Origin: an uncultured Collinsella sp.
GTDB taxonomy: Bacteria > Actinomycetota > Coriobacteriia > Coriobacteriales > Coriobacteriaceae
Direction: 5' to 3'
Length of the DNA: 21,353 bases
Assembly: GCA_958436995.1 (NCBI GenBank)
Contig: CAUBMI010000040.1
Span: 1 to 21,353 of the forward strand
The notes below the pieces were generated by a model. It saw only the letters and a program-made list of their open reading frames with translations. It did not search any database and had not been told where the DNA came from. The position numbers were made by a program, and so were the translations under genes. Below, in pieces: positions 12,199 to 20,524 of this stretch (within the stretch, counting starts at the first letter, position 1; each line of letters begins with the position of its first letter).

Positions 12199-14865
12199 CT
12201 ACTCTTGCACCTTGAGAGCTTCGGCCAGGCTGACGCGCCTGATGGAGCGCATGTGCAGCAACGCAACGACCAGGTACGTTGCAAAGCCGATCCCTGCGCA
12301 CGCCGCCATGGACCAGCTTGGCACATAAATCTCGATATTGCCGTTATAGGCGAGCAACATGGAGCGGAAAATAGCCGTAAGCGAGCAGATAATCAACGGC
12401 AGGCTCAGCACGAGCGACGCCGCCACGCACAGCGTGATCGAGCGGATGTACAGATGCGAGATCTCGCTATCTCGATAGCCAAAGACCTTCATGTAGCTAA
12501 TCGACCGGGCGCTGTGGTCGATCACAGCCTTGGTCAGCAGGTACATAAACAGCAGGAAGATAAACACCGCGAGCCCGACCATCATGCCGATCATTTTGCT
12601 CATCATGCCGATGAACTGGTCACCCACGGCGCGCATGTCGTCGGGCGTGGTGTCGCCGGCAAAGTAGCGCGCGTCGAGGTCGAGCTTCTCGTCGCTCACA
12701 TAGCCGTTAAAGTAGGCGGCGTCGCTGTCGAACAGCTCGTTAAAGTCGTCGATACTCATATAGATATTCATGTCCGACTTGGAGCCCCAGGCACAGTCCT
12801 TGCCCGCGTACTCAAGGGAATAATGCTCGCCCTCGTACTTGTCGCTGAGTGTGACCTTCTGGCCCTCGCTCCAGCCAAACTTATCGAGCAGACCGCCGCC
12901 AAAGACGACGCGCCCATCGCCGACGTTGAGGTCCTTCCAGTAGCGCGAGTCTGCCGAGATGCCGCAGACAGAAATCGTCTCCTCACCATTACCATCGCCA
13001 CGGTCGTATTGCAGCTGGTAAACGGCATATTTCTCGGCCTGCGCGATTGCGCCCGCACCGTTGTCGGTCGTGTTGACCGGGTGAATGTCGTCGTTGTCGG
13101 TGTCGATCTTAGAGGCCTTGTCGATCAGGTCGATAGCCCCGTCGCGGTCGCAGCCGAGGGCATCGGCAAGATCGTCAAGGCGCGCGTAGAGCGTATCCTT
13201 CTTGTCCTGGACCTTGGCAAGCGCGTCCTGCGCCGCGGTCAGGCTCTCGGCAGACGGAGATGCGGTCGCGGCATCGGCTGCCGTCTGCGCCTCATCGGCC
13301 GCGTCGTCAAGCTCGTCATCGGCATCCTGGGCGGCAGAGAGCAGCGCACCGTCCACCGACTGCAGGCGCTCGAGTGCCGCCCACTGCCCACGCTCCTCGG
13401 CGGTGCCCTCAAGCTCGAGCGGAGCCTTGAGCGTGTACTGATGCTCGGCGACCAGGCTCGTCTCGAGGTTGTCCGCATAGTGCGTCATCGTGGGCAGGAT
13501 CGCCAGACCAAAGAGCAAAAGCAGCGACCCAAACGCAATGCCCACGAAGAGCGTGGCGAAGTTGCCCAGGTTGCGCAGGAAGACGCGCAGGCGAAAGCGC
13601 GAGACAAAGCTCATGCGTTCCGGCAGCTGCAGACCGCGCTTGGTACCCGACTTGCCACTCGCCTCGTGACGAAGGAACTGCAGCGGCGTCTTGCCCATTT
13701 TGCGGAGCAGGCCCACCAGCGTGATGAGGATGAGCGCGGCGGCGGGGACCACAGCGCACTTCACAAAGATCTCCCAGCTCCAGTACACCTGGAAGGGCGG
13801 CAGACTGTACGAGCCGTAGTAGAGACCGCGCATGGGCTCGGTAAAGAACGCAACGCCGAGCGCGGTGCCCAAAAGTGCCGCGAGCACGCCCACGATGGCG
13901 GGAAGCGCAAGGTAGTGCAGCACGATCTCGCGACGGCGATAGCCGCTGGCGAGCAGCGTGCCGATGATGGCGCTCTCCTCCTCGATGGTGGCGTCGGTGA
14001 GCACCACAAAGACAAACGCCATGATCACGATGATGATGTCGAGCAACGTCATCCACATCATTGAATCGCCGTCCACGTCATCGCGCGCATAGCCAATGCC
14101 CTGGTTGGAATCGGCATCGATAAGATCGTCGACGCGCGCATCGGCATCCACCAGCGCCTCGACCATATCCTGTTCGGCATCGGTGCGCTCGGCGGTGGAG
14201 AGGTCGCGGTCGTTAAAGGTAAAGGAGTACGTGTAGGCGGGCGCGCCGCCGGCATCCTCGAGCGCGGCAAACCCGGCGTCGCTGACCTCGGCGACGCCAT
14301 AGGTAATGGTGTTCACCGTAAAATCCGAATTGTTGAGGAACAGCGCCTGGCTATCGGGCTGCGTCATGATGCCGCAGATGGTGTAGGTGCGCCCCTCGAG
14401 CTCGACCTTATCACCCACGGCGAGGTCGTTGTTGGTAGCAAAGACGCGGTCGATTGCCACCTCATCGTCCGCTTTGGGCTGGCTGCCTTCGCAGTAGGAC
14501 GCAATGTCGACCTTGGTGCGATGCGCATAGGTGCGCAGGGTGCGCTTGGTGCCGTCGTCGCCGGCCGCCTTTTTGATGATGGCGTCGATAGAGAAGTTTT
14601 TGTAGAACGTGACGCCGCCGACATCTTCCGCCGCGTCCTCGGCAGCCTTGAGCTGGTCGTCGGTGGCCTCGAAGGAAGTGGTCACGCGGCCGTCCTCAAT
14701 CGTGTACTCGTCGCGCATATCGTCGATAAGGCAGCCGATGGAATGCGCCGCGAGCAAAAAGCCCGACGTGAGGGCGATGCTTCCGCACATAAGCAAAAAG
14801 ATGCCCAGGTACTTTCCGATATTGCGGCGCAACTCGCGCGGGAGCCGTTTTGCGAGAGGTGTCAT
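12199..14865 (-). CDS. Large FtsX/MacB-type ABC permease
   Basis: 888 residues from the ATG at 14865, which has AGGTGA upstream and sits 8 nt after the ATPase stop. About eight transmembrane helices are visible: 19-41, three in the first FtsX-like core (270-292, 317-341, 366-388), 430-456, and three in a second core (756-778, 806-834, 851-871). The large extracytoplasmic loops hold MacB-PCD-like beta regions (VGDKVELEGRTYTICGIM near 150; LNVGDGRVVFGGG near 646) and an Ala/Asp-rich helical, probably coiled-coil stretch (about 500-570). Such permeases act mechanically on lipids, lipoproteins or peptides, or export antimicrobial peptides, rather than moving solutes through a channel. The cargo is unknown. 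The gene ends in VSLAEALKVQE, the usual cytoplasmic end of FtsX proteins. Confidence 0.88.
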   Translation of the reverse strand: MTPLAKRLPRELRRNIGKYLGIFLLMCGSIALTSGFLLAAHSIGCLIDDMRDEYTIEDGRVTTSFEATDDQLKAAEDAAEDVGGVTFYKNFSIDAIIKKAAGDDGTKRTLRTYAHRTKVDIASYCEGSQPKADDEVAIDRVFATNNDLAVGDKVELEGRTYTICGIMTQPDSQALFLNNSDFTVNTITYGVAEVSDAGFAALEDAGGAPAYTYSFTFNDRDLSTAERTDAEQDMVEALVDADARVDDLIDADSNQGIGYARDDVDGDSMMWMTLLDIIIVIMAFVFVVLTDATIEEESAIIGTLLASGYRRREIVLHYLALPAIVGVLAALLGTALGVAFFTEPMRGLYYGSYSLPPFQVYWSWEIFVKCAVVPAAALILITLVGLLRKMGKTPLQFLRHEASGKSGTKRGLQLPERMSFVSRFRLRVFLRNLGNFATLFVGIAFGSLLLLFGLAILPTMTHYADNLETSLVAEHQYTLKAPLELEGTAEERGQWAALERLQSVDGALLSAAQDADDELDDAADEAQTAADAATASPSAESLTAAQDALAKVQDKKDTLYARLDDLADALGCDRDGAIDLIDKASKIDTDNDDIHPVNTTDNGAGAIAQAEKYAVYQLQYDRGDGNGEETISVCGISADSRYWKDLNVGDGRVVFGGGLLDKFGWSEGQKVTLSDKYEGEHYSLEYAGKDCAWGSKSDMNIYMSIDDFNELFDSDAAYFNGYVSDEKLDLDARYFAGDTTPDDMRAVGDQFIGMMSKMIGMMVGLAVFIFLLFMYLLTKAVIDHSARSISYMKVFGYRDSEISHLYIRSITLCVAASLVLSLPLIICSLTAIFRSMLLAYNGNIEIYVPSWSMAACAGIGFATYLVVALLHMRSIRRVSLAEALKVQE

Positions 14866-14873
14866 GGCGTCAC

Positions 14874-15587
14874 CTACCAATCGAGCTCGGCGGCGGGCAC
14901 GGGCTCGGCGTTGAGCTCGTCCTCGACAATGCGGCCGTCGCGCAGGCGCAGCACGCGGTTGGCCATGCGCGCGATGGCGGCGTTGTGGGTGACGATGATG
15001 ATGGTGCAACCGTAGGTACGGTTGACGTCCTCCATGAGCTGCAGGATTTCTTTGGATGTCTTGTAGTCGAGTGCGCCCGTGGGCTCGTCGCACAGCAGCA
15101 GGCCCGGATTTTTGACGAGCGCGCGGCCGATGGCGCAGCGCTGCTGCTGGCCGCCCGAGACCTGGCGCGGGAACTTATTGCGGTGCTCGTAGAGGCCCAG
15201 CGAGCGCAGCAGGTCGTCGACGTCGAGCGGGTTTTTGGACAGGTGCGCCGTGACCTCGATGTTTTCCTTGATGGTAAGGTCGGGCACCAGGTTGTAGAAC
15301 TGAAAGACAAAACCCAGCTCGCGGCGTCGGTACTCGCCCAGATCGGCGGGCTTGAGCGCCGTGAGATCGCAGCCGTCTACCATGATGGAGCCGGCGTCGG
15401 CATCCTCCAGGCCGCCGATGAGATTGAGAAACGTCGATTTGCCCGAGCCCGAGGGCCCCAGCATGACGCAGATCTCGCCGCGATTGATGGACGTATCGAT
15501 GCCATCGAGTACCGTCAGGCGTGCATCGCCGTCGCCGTAGTGTTTCTTAAGCCCGCTGACCTGGACGTAGGCTCGCTTTGCCGCCAT
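14874..15587 (-). CDS. MacB/LolD-type ABC transporter ATPase
   Basis: 237 residues with every ATPase motif: Walker A GPSGSGKS (44-51), Q-loop Q96 in FVFQFYNL, signature VSGGQQQR (143-150), Walker B LLLCDEP (163-169) with Glu168, D-loop GALD, and the switch His201 in VTHN. FQFYNLVPDLT and the GGQQQR signature are typical of the LolD/MacB/YknY subfamily, which pairs with FtsX-type permeases; the adjacent permease gene fits. The ATG has GGGGGA upstream. The gene is first in a two-gene operon whose promoter region contains a 21-bp inverted repeat. Confidence 0.93.
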   Translation of the reverse strand: MAAKRAYVQVSGLKKHYGDGDARLTVLDGIDTSINRGEICVMLGPSGSGKSTFLNLIGGLEDADAGSIMVDGCDLTALKPADLGEYRRRELGFVFQFYNLVPDLTIKENIEVTAHLSKNPLDVDDLLRSLGLYEHRNKFPRQVSGGQQQRCAIGRALVKNPGLLLCDEPTGALDYKTSKEILQLMEDVNRTYGCTIIIVTHNAAIARMANRVLRLRDGRIVEDELNAEPVPAAELDW

Positions 15588-15619
15588 CTTATCCCCCGTT
15601 GTTAGCCACCTGCTACTTT

Positions 15620-15640
15620 CTAGGCTAATAGTAAACCTAG
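15620..15640 (-). promoter_or_regulatory. 21-bp inverted repeat in the promoter of the MacB-like ABC operon
   Basis: Arms CTAGG and CCTAG, with further symmetric T and A positions, flank an A/T-rich centre holding a possible -10 (TACTAT, 15633-15628). The minus-strand SD and ATG follow about 35 bp later. The geometry suits a MerR-, TetR- or PadR-type regulator; none is encoded nearby. Confidence 0.5.
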
Positions 15641-15683
15641 GCGAACTATTTTTAAGCGACGTGCGCGACTTTTTTCCAACCTA

Positions 15684-15741
15684 CTCATTGGGGACAGACT
15701 TAAATGAGTGAAATCGCCCATTTAAGTCTGTCCCCAATGAG
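15684..15741. repeat. 23-bp perfect inverted repeat (TTGGGGACAGAC family)
   Basis: The arms 15684-15706 and 15719-15741 are exact reverse complements around a 12-nt loop, beginning CTCATTGGGGACAGACTTAA. Transcribed, this is a very stable hairpin. It lies between two minus-strand operons and has no T-run, so it is better called a repeat than a terminator. Related partial copies are at 12082-12097. Confidence 0.85.
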
Positions 15742-15780
15742 TGCCGGCAGGAAAGGAGCGTCCCCAAGTGCCGACATATT

Positions 15781-15836
15781 GGGACAGTCCCTGCCAGCCC
15801 TGCCGGCGAATCGGCAAAGACTGTCCCCAATGACTA
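15781..15836. repeat. Intergenic hairpin repeat (copy B)
   Basis: GGGACAGTCCCTGCC and GGCAAAGACTGTCCC form the arms of a unit nearly identical to 12111-12174, and it ends with CCAATGACTAG as that copy ends with CCGATGACTAG. It directly follows the stop of the second ABC-2 permease on the minus strand. Confidence 0.8.
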
Positions 15837-15841
15837 GGTGG

Positions 15842-17047
15842 CTAGGCGTGGGATTTGGCGCGTGCGAGGGCTAGGCCTACGGCGGCGATGGCGGCGGCGA
15901 AGAGCACCGTGACGCCCAGATCGCAGGCGATGTCGCCCAGCACGGTGGACGTCAGGTCCGAAGCGAGCGCCTTGCCGATCGCGTCGTTCACCCAATACGT
16001 CGGCACAAAGTGCGCCACCGTCTGCACGGCCGAGCCCATGAGCGACAGCGGCATCCAGGCGCCGCCCAAAAACGTCATGAGCATGCCGAGCAGGTTGCCC
16101 ACACCGTTGAGCAGCTCCTCGCGCGCGCCCAGGCTCGACAGCGTAAAGCCAACGGCCAGCGGCGTGCACGCCAGGGCAAACGTTGCCGCCAGCGCCAGGC
16201 ACACGCGACCCACGCCGACCTCGGCAACCGCGCTGGCAAAGCCCACGACGCCCATCATGCTCGACACGAGCCAGATGCAGACGGTGAGCACGGCGGCGGC
16301 CGCGAACACAGCGAGCGAACGCTGGCGCTCAGAGACCGGGCTGGCATCCATGCGGCGCACGCGCTCGGGCTCGTTCATGCCCGAGAACACCAGTCCCACC
16401 GACACGATGACCGACGAGATGATCGCGTACGCGCCAAAGTTGAAGTACGACTCGAGCGTGGTAGCAGCAGTCGAGTCGACCTTGACCTGCTCGATCTGGA
16501 CCTCCGCGCGCTTTGCGGCCGCGTGCTCGGCGGCCCTTGCGACGTCGCCGTTGGAGGCAGCGGGCTCTAGTGCGGCCGCAGCGCCCGCGAGCGAGATCCA
16601 CCGCGAGGCCTCGGCAGACGAAAGCGCCGCCGCCATGGTGCCGGCACCGTAGGTCACATCGAGCTTGGGCAGGGACTCCCCCGCGCGGGCGGCTGCAACA
16701 AGATCGTCCTCAAACCCCTCCGGGATAAAGAACACGCAGTCGGCGCTGCCTTTGGCGCTGTTGCTCTTGGAGAGCGCGTCAGCAAGGTCGTATGTGTCGT
16801 CGCCGACGCCCGTGACCAGGTCAAAGCGTGAGCCCAGGTGCTTGGTAAGCGCCCGCGAAAGGTCGCTATCGTCGCGGTCGACCACGATCACGTTGGTGTC
16901 GTAGGGCTTGTACTCGGTAAGCTGCGACGAGTTCCAGCTCACCGAAGCCGCGATGAATACGCCCATGAGCGAGATGAACACCGTATAGATGAGCAGGTAG
17001 AACGGGTGCGCCAGCGCCATGCGAAGCGCGGTCTTAAAGGTGCTCAT
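15842..17047 (-). CDS. ABC-2 type permease, second subunit
   Basis: 401 residues from the ATG at 17047, which has AAGGAG five bases upstream; a TTG 15 bases earlier overlaps that SD and is unlikely. The topology is one N-terminal helix (about 16-36), a long extracytoplasmic region (37-200) and about five C-terminal helices (205-225, 246-270, 282-304, 315-338, 376-396). This is the YhgE/ABC2_membrane_3 layout of drug and peptide exporters. The outer region has Ala-rich helical segments (about 135-180). The gene starts 14 nt inside the preceding permease gene, so the two are coupled and probably form a heterodimeric pore. Substrate unknown. Confidence 0.88.
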   Translation of the reverse strand: MSTFKTALRMALAHPFYLLIYTVFISLMGVFIAASVSWNSSQLTEYKPYDTNVIVVDRDDSDLSRALTKHLGSRFDLVTGVGDDTYDLADALSKSNSAKGSADCVFFIPEGFEDDLVAAARAGESLPKLDVTYGAGTMAAALSSAEASRWISLAGAAAALEPAASNGDVARAAEHAAAKRAEVQIEQVKVDSTAATTLESYFNFGAYAIISSVIVSVGLVFSGMNEPERVRRMDASPVSERQRSLAVFAAAAVLTVCIWLVSSMMGVVGFASAVAEVGVGRVCLALAATFALACTPLAVGFTLSSLGAREELLNGVGNLLGMLMTFLGGAWMPLSLMGSAVQTVAHFVPTYWVNDAIGKALASDLTSTVLGDIACDLGVTVLFAAAIAAVGLALARAKSHA

Positions 17048-18221
17048 AGCGGCTCCTTCCAAAGATCAGCGTAGCGGCGGCGACAAACACCAGGGCCATC
17101 AGGACGAGCGCGCCGGCGCGAACAGCGAAGGGCCCCAGGTCCTCAAAGAAATACAGGCGATTGAACATGTCGCAGATGAGCTTGACGGGGTTGAGCCAGC
17201 ACTCGACCGGACAAGCGCGGGCGACGTCGTCGGCAAGCGCCATCGCCGGCTCGCCGTAGAGGCCGGCGAACAGGGCGCACGTGGTGGCAAAGCCCGTGAG
17301 GATGCCCGACTTGGATGCCTTGCCGCCCTTAACGGGAAGCGTGCCCACAAAAAGCCCCAGGCCCGTGGCGGCAAGCGCGGATGCAGCCCCGCCCAGCAGG
17401 CACAACCCCTCGCGCCCGCCAAAGTCGACGCCCACGACCAGGCGCACGTAGCCGATCGCAACCGCCATCGATGCAAAGGAAACCAGCCACGAGCCGACAA
17501 AAATGCCGGCCAGCGACGCCGTCTTGGAAAGACCGCCCACGCAGCGGCGCGCGCCAAGGCCCGACAGATTAGGCTGCAAATCGACGACGCTCAAGGCGGC
17601 AAACTCGGCAGACATCATCGCGACCAAGCCAAAAAGCGCGTAATAGTAGATGACCGTGCCATCGGGCGTGGCACGAGTCAGGCTCACGCGGCGGGTTCCG
17701 CCCTCGAGCGACAGGGCGCGCGCAACCGCCGCCGGATCGGCGAGCGCCGCCGGGTTGTCCTGGGCAATCTGGGACATGAGCTCGGCATTTTGCGTATACG
17801 AGCTTGCCACCGTTTCAAGGATGCTGCGGTCGGTAAGCACCGACGAGGCGCGCGAGCTGTCGTAACTCGATAGCAGCGTGAGCCTGGGCGTGCCCGCGGC
17901 ATCAACCGTATAGATGCCCGCGACCTCGCCGGCCTTGAGCGCACGGTTCGCGGCGGTCACATCCTCGCACTCGTGAATCTCGAGCAGTCGATCGTCGCCC
18001 TCCTTGGCAAGCGAGGTCGCCACGTCCTTAAAGGACGAAGCACCCCAGGCTTCGTCAGCGACAACGGCTACCGGCACCGGGTCGACCTTGCCGTCGGAGC
18101 TCAGATTCGCAAACATAAACATGAACATCGTTGAAAGCGCAATGGGAAAGATCGCGCCCCAAACCCATGTACTCGGTCGACGCAATAGCGTCTTGAGCGT
18201 GGTGATGATGGTGTTGAACAT
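17034..18221 (-). CDS. ABC-2 type permease, first subunit
   Basis: 395 residues. It has one N-terminal helix (about 19-40), an extracytoplasmic domain (about 41-188), and C-terminal helices at about 190-214, 234-263, 272-294, 305-325 and 368-387. TWVWGAIFPIALSTMFMFMF is the typical first helix of ABC2_membrane_3 exporters. The ATG has GGGGG a few bases upstream and lies 9 nt after the ATPase stop; the end overlaps the second permease. With 15842-17047 it makes a two-permease, one-ATPase exporter resembling NatAB/YvfRS-type systems of Gram-positive bacteria. Confidence 0.88.
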   Translation of the reverse strand: MFNTIITTLKTLLRRPSTWVWGAIFPIALSTMFMFMFANLSSDGKVDPVPVAVVADEAWGASSFKDVATSLAKEGDDRLLEIHECEDVTAANRALKAGEVAGIYTVDAAGTPRLTLLSSYDSSRASSVLTDRSILETVASSYTQNAELMSQIAQDNPAALADPAAVARALSLEGGTRRVSLTRATPDGTVIYYYALFGLVAMMSAEFAALSVVDLQPNLSGLGARRCVGGLSKTASLAGIFVGSWLVSFASMAVAIGYVRLVVGVDFGGREGLCLLGGAASALAATGLGLFVGTLPVKGGKASKSGILTGFATTCALFAGLYGEPAMALADDVARACPVECWLNPVKLICDMFNRLYFFEDLGPFAVRAGALVLMALVFVAAATLIFGRSRYEHL

Positions 18222-18230
18222 GGCCGCCCC

Positions 18231-19169
18231 CTAGTCGCGCAGCTCGCGGCCGGTGATCTCGAGGAACACGTCGTTGAGGGTCGGCGGCTCGCTCCACACG
18301 CGGCCGAGCGCCACGTCGGCGGCGCGCAGCGTGTCGAGGATGTCCACCAGGTTGTGCGGGCTCGCCTCGCAGGTGCAGACAAGTTCGCCGCTGGACAGCT
18401 CAACGCTGAGCACATGCTCGAGGGCGCGCAGCCGCTCGACCGTGACGGTCTCGACGGCGCCGACCTCGACAGTCACGCGCTCGCCCATCTGGATCATGCG
18501 CTTGAGCTCGTCGTTAGTGCCCTGCGCCAGCACGCGGCCGCCGTCCATGATCATGATGCGGCTGCAGATCTGCTCGACTTCCTCCATGTAATGGCTGGTA
18601 TACACCACCGTGGCGCCCTCGTCGCGCAGGCGGCAGATGCCCTCCAGGATGGCGTTGCGGCTCTGTGGGTCGACCGCCACCGTGGGCTCGTCAAAAAAGA
18701 TGAGCTCGGGCTTGTGCGCGATGCCGCAGGCAATGTTGAGGCGGCGCGCCAGGCCGCCCGAGAGCTTGCCGGGGCGGAACTTGGTAAAGTCGCCCAGACC
18801 GACGAAGTCGATCGCCTCGTCCACGAGCGCACGGCGGCGCTTGCGGTCGTTGACGTAGAGGCTACAGAAATAGTCGATGTTCTCGCGCACGGTGAGCTCG
18901 TCGAACACTGCCACCTGCTGCGGCACCACGCCGATGCGGCGCTTGAGGTCGTAACGCATGGGCGTCATGGGCTCGCCGAACAGCTCGATGGTGCCTTTGT
19001 CGTAGGAAAGCAGCTGCAAAATGCAGTTGATGGACGTGGTCTTGCCCGAGCCATTGGGGCCGAGCAGGCCAAAGATCTCGCCGGGGGCGATGCTCAGATT
19101 AAAGTGGTCGAGCGCAATAAGGTCGTCGTAGCGCTTGACGAGGTTTTCGACATGGACGATGCCTGTCAT
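18231..19169 (-). CDS. ABC-2 exporter ATPase
   Basis: 312 residues from the ATG at 19169 (AAGGG upstream). Motifs: Walker A GPNGSGKT (37-44), Q-loop region VVPQQ (81-85), signature LSGGLARR (136-143), Walker B LIFFDEP (156-162), D-loop VAVD where most relatives have GLD, and the switch His193 in TSHYMEE. A C-terminal extension of about 85 residues (from ERVTVEVGAVETVTV) ends in PPTLNDVFLEITGRELRD, the DrrA/CcmA-type tail of multidrug and antibiotic exporters. It is first in a three-gene operon, divergent from the two-component system. I could not assign its promoter with confidence. Confidence 0.93.
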   Translation of the reverse strand: MTGIVHVENLVKRYDDLIALDHFNLSIAPGEIFGLLGPNGSGKTTSINCILQLLSYDKGTIELFGEPMTPMRYDLKRRIGVVPQQVAVFDELTVRENIDYFCSLYVNDRKRRRALVDEAIDFVGLGDFTKFRPGKLSGGLARRLNIACGIAHKPELIFFDEPTVAVDPQSRNAILEGICRLRDEGATVVYTSHYMEEVEQICSRIMIMDGGRVLAQGTNDELKRMIQMGERVTVEVGAVETVTVERLRALEHVLSVELSSGELVCTCEASPHNLVDILDTLRAADVALGRVWSEPPTLNDVFLEITGRELRD

Positions 19170-19278
19170 GAGGCGGCCCTTCTGTTGGTCGTGGCCCGGT
19201 ACGATTTCATCATCGCAGGAGCGGGCGGCGCGCACCAGTGAGCTTTGTCACGAGTGCGGGGGGCGGAGGCGAAACCCC

Positions 19279-19292
19279 CGCTCGCGCGAGCG
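19279..19292. promoter_or_regulatory. 14-bp perfect palindrome in the ABC / two-component intergenic region
   Basis: CGCTCGCGCGAGCG sits midway in the 209-bp gap between the divergent ABC-2 operon and the kinase gene. It could bind the NarL-type regulator or simply reflect GC-rich sequence. No second copy occurs in this gap. Confidence 0.3.
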
Positions 19293-19366
19293 ATCAACGC
19301 CGATTTGCCGCGCGGGAGGAATGTCACGGTTGCGCAGGCGGCCCCTCCACCACGCGCGGCTTCGCG

Positions 19367-19372
19367 TACAAT
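19367..19372 (+). promoter_or_regulatory. -10 element suggesting a leaderless kinase transcript
   Basis: TACAAT ends six bases before the A of the kinase ATG, exactly where transcription would start. No SD precedes that ATG and no clear -35 is seen. Confidence 0.45.
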
Positions 19373-19378
19373 ACCCGT

Positions 19379-20524
19379 ATGAACAGGCTTTTCGACAAAT
19401 CGATCGTGCTGGCGTGCTGCATCGCAGCCGCCACAGGCCTTGCTGTGGACGCTCGCCTGGTCGCGGCGTTTTGCCTTGGCGTTATTGCCACCTCGCTGGC
19501 CGAGCTCGCGCAGGGAGAACGCGCCCGTCACGCCAGCGAAGCCGCGAGTTACGCTTACATCATCGCGGCCGTCTTCGTGCCGCCGTTTGTGCCGTTTGCG
19601 CCTCTCGCCCTCTATGACATCGCGCGGCGGGTGCGCCGTGAGCACGCCTGGGTCGCGCTGGGCATTGGCGTCGCCTTTGTTTTTGCGCTCGTCGCGGACC
19701 TTCGCGCCGATGCGCTCACCGCCCGAACGCTCCTGCTGACTGCCATCCTTTCGGTTGCTGCTACCTTGCTATCGCTACGTACCGCCCAGTTGGAGCGCGA
19801 GCAGCAGCGCATGCGCCGTACCCGTGACGAGCTGCAGGAACGAGCCCTCGCGCTCGAAGCGCGCAACCGCGACCTTGCCGATCGCCAGGACTACGAAGTC
19901 GAGCTCGCGACGCTCGCCGAGCGTGCCCGCATCGCGCGCGAGATTCACGATAACGTCGGGCACCAGCTCACGCGTGCCTCGCTGCAGACCGAGGCCCTGC
20001 GCGTCGTGCACGCCGACGAGCCCGGCGTCGCCGCCGATTTCGCCGACGTTAAACGCACGGTTGACGAGGCGCTCCAGCTTGTGCGCGCCAGCGTCCACGC
20101 GCTCAACGACAACGCTGTCGACCTTTCCGTGCAGCTCGAACGCATTGTTGAAGGCGCGCGCTCGGACGGCGGCCCGCAGATTGAGCTTGAAGTTATGGCC
20201 GAACATGCGCCCGCAAACGTCGCCAACTGCTTTGCAGCGGTCCTGCGCGAGGCGCTCTCCAACACCATGCGCCACGCTTGCGCCCAGACCGTCGCCGTAC
20301 GGTGCATGGAGCATCCGTCGTTTTACCAGCTCATCGTCACCGATGATGGCACGAGCGGGGTCCAAGCAAGCGGCCGCGGCGCCGCGGAGGGCATGGGGCT
20401 CGGCTCCATGCGCGAGCGCGTCGAGGCGCTTGGCGGCACTTTCACCGCCGGCCCGCGTGCCGGCGCCGGTGGCTGGCGCGTGTTTGCCACCGTTCCCAAA
20501 CAGCAAGGAGATGAGGACCGATGA
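19379..20524 (+). CDS. NarL-system sensor histidine kinase (HisKA_3)
   Basis: 381 residues from the ATG at 19379. An upstream in-frame ATG (19238) would add 47 residues rich in Gly and Arg with no homology look, so I reject it. Four or five transmembrane helices fill residues 8-132, with almost no extracellular domain: an intramembrane-sensing type. A coiled coil follows (about 136-180), then the HisKA_3 dimerisation helix with phospho-acceptor His190 (ARIAREIH-DNVGHQL). The HATPase_c domain shows an N-box N295 (LREALSNTMRHA), a D-box TDDGTSG (321-327) and a G-box GMGLGSMRERV (338-348). Its stop overlaps the response regulator start (ATGA). Divergence from the ABC-2 operon suggests it controls that exporter. 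Confidence 0.92.
   Translation: MNRLFDKSIVLACCIAAATGLAVDARLVAAFCLGVIATSLAELAQGERARHASEAASYAYIIAAVFVPPFVPFAPLALYDIARRVRREHAWVALGIGVAFVFALVADLRADALTARTLLLTAILSVAATLLSLRTAQLEREQQRMRRTRDELQERALALEARNRDLADRQDYEVELATLAERARIAREIHDNVGHQLTRASLQTEALRVVHADEPGVAADFADVKRTVDEALQLVRASVHALNDNAVDLSVQLERIVEGARSDGGPQIELEVMAEHAPANVANCFAAVLREALSNTMRHACAQTVAVRCMEHPSFYQLIVTDDGTSGVQASGRGAAEGMGLGSMRERVEALGGTFTAGPRAGAGGWRVFATVPKQQGDEDR

Noticed and set aside
12205..14064. 619-codon plus-strand ORF opposite the large permease
   Set aside because: Antisense reading of an FtsX-type permease with clear helices; composition is typical of a GC-driven shadow.
14866..15093. 76-residue N-terminal extension of the large permease
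   Set aside because: It lies wholly within the ATPase gene in another frame and is His/Arg-rich; the ATG at 14865 has an SD and starts a normal membrane protein.
19238..19378. N-terminal extension of the histidine kinase
   Set aside because: Its 47 residues are Gly/Arg/Cys-rich with no membrane or sensor feature, and the ATG at 19379 directly precedes the first helix.
19135..19617. Plus-strand ORF with GGAGGAATG at 19315-19323
   Set aside because: The SD is too close to that ATG and the frame conflicts with the kinase gene, which has full domain support.
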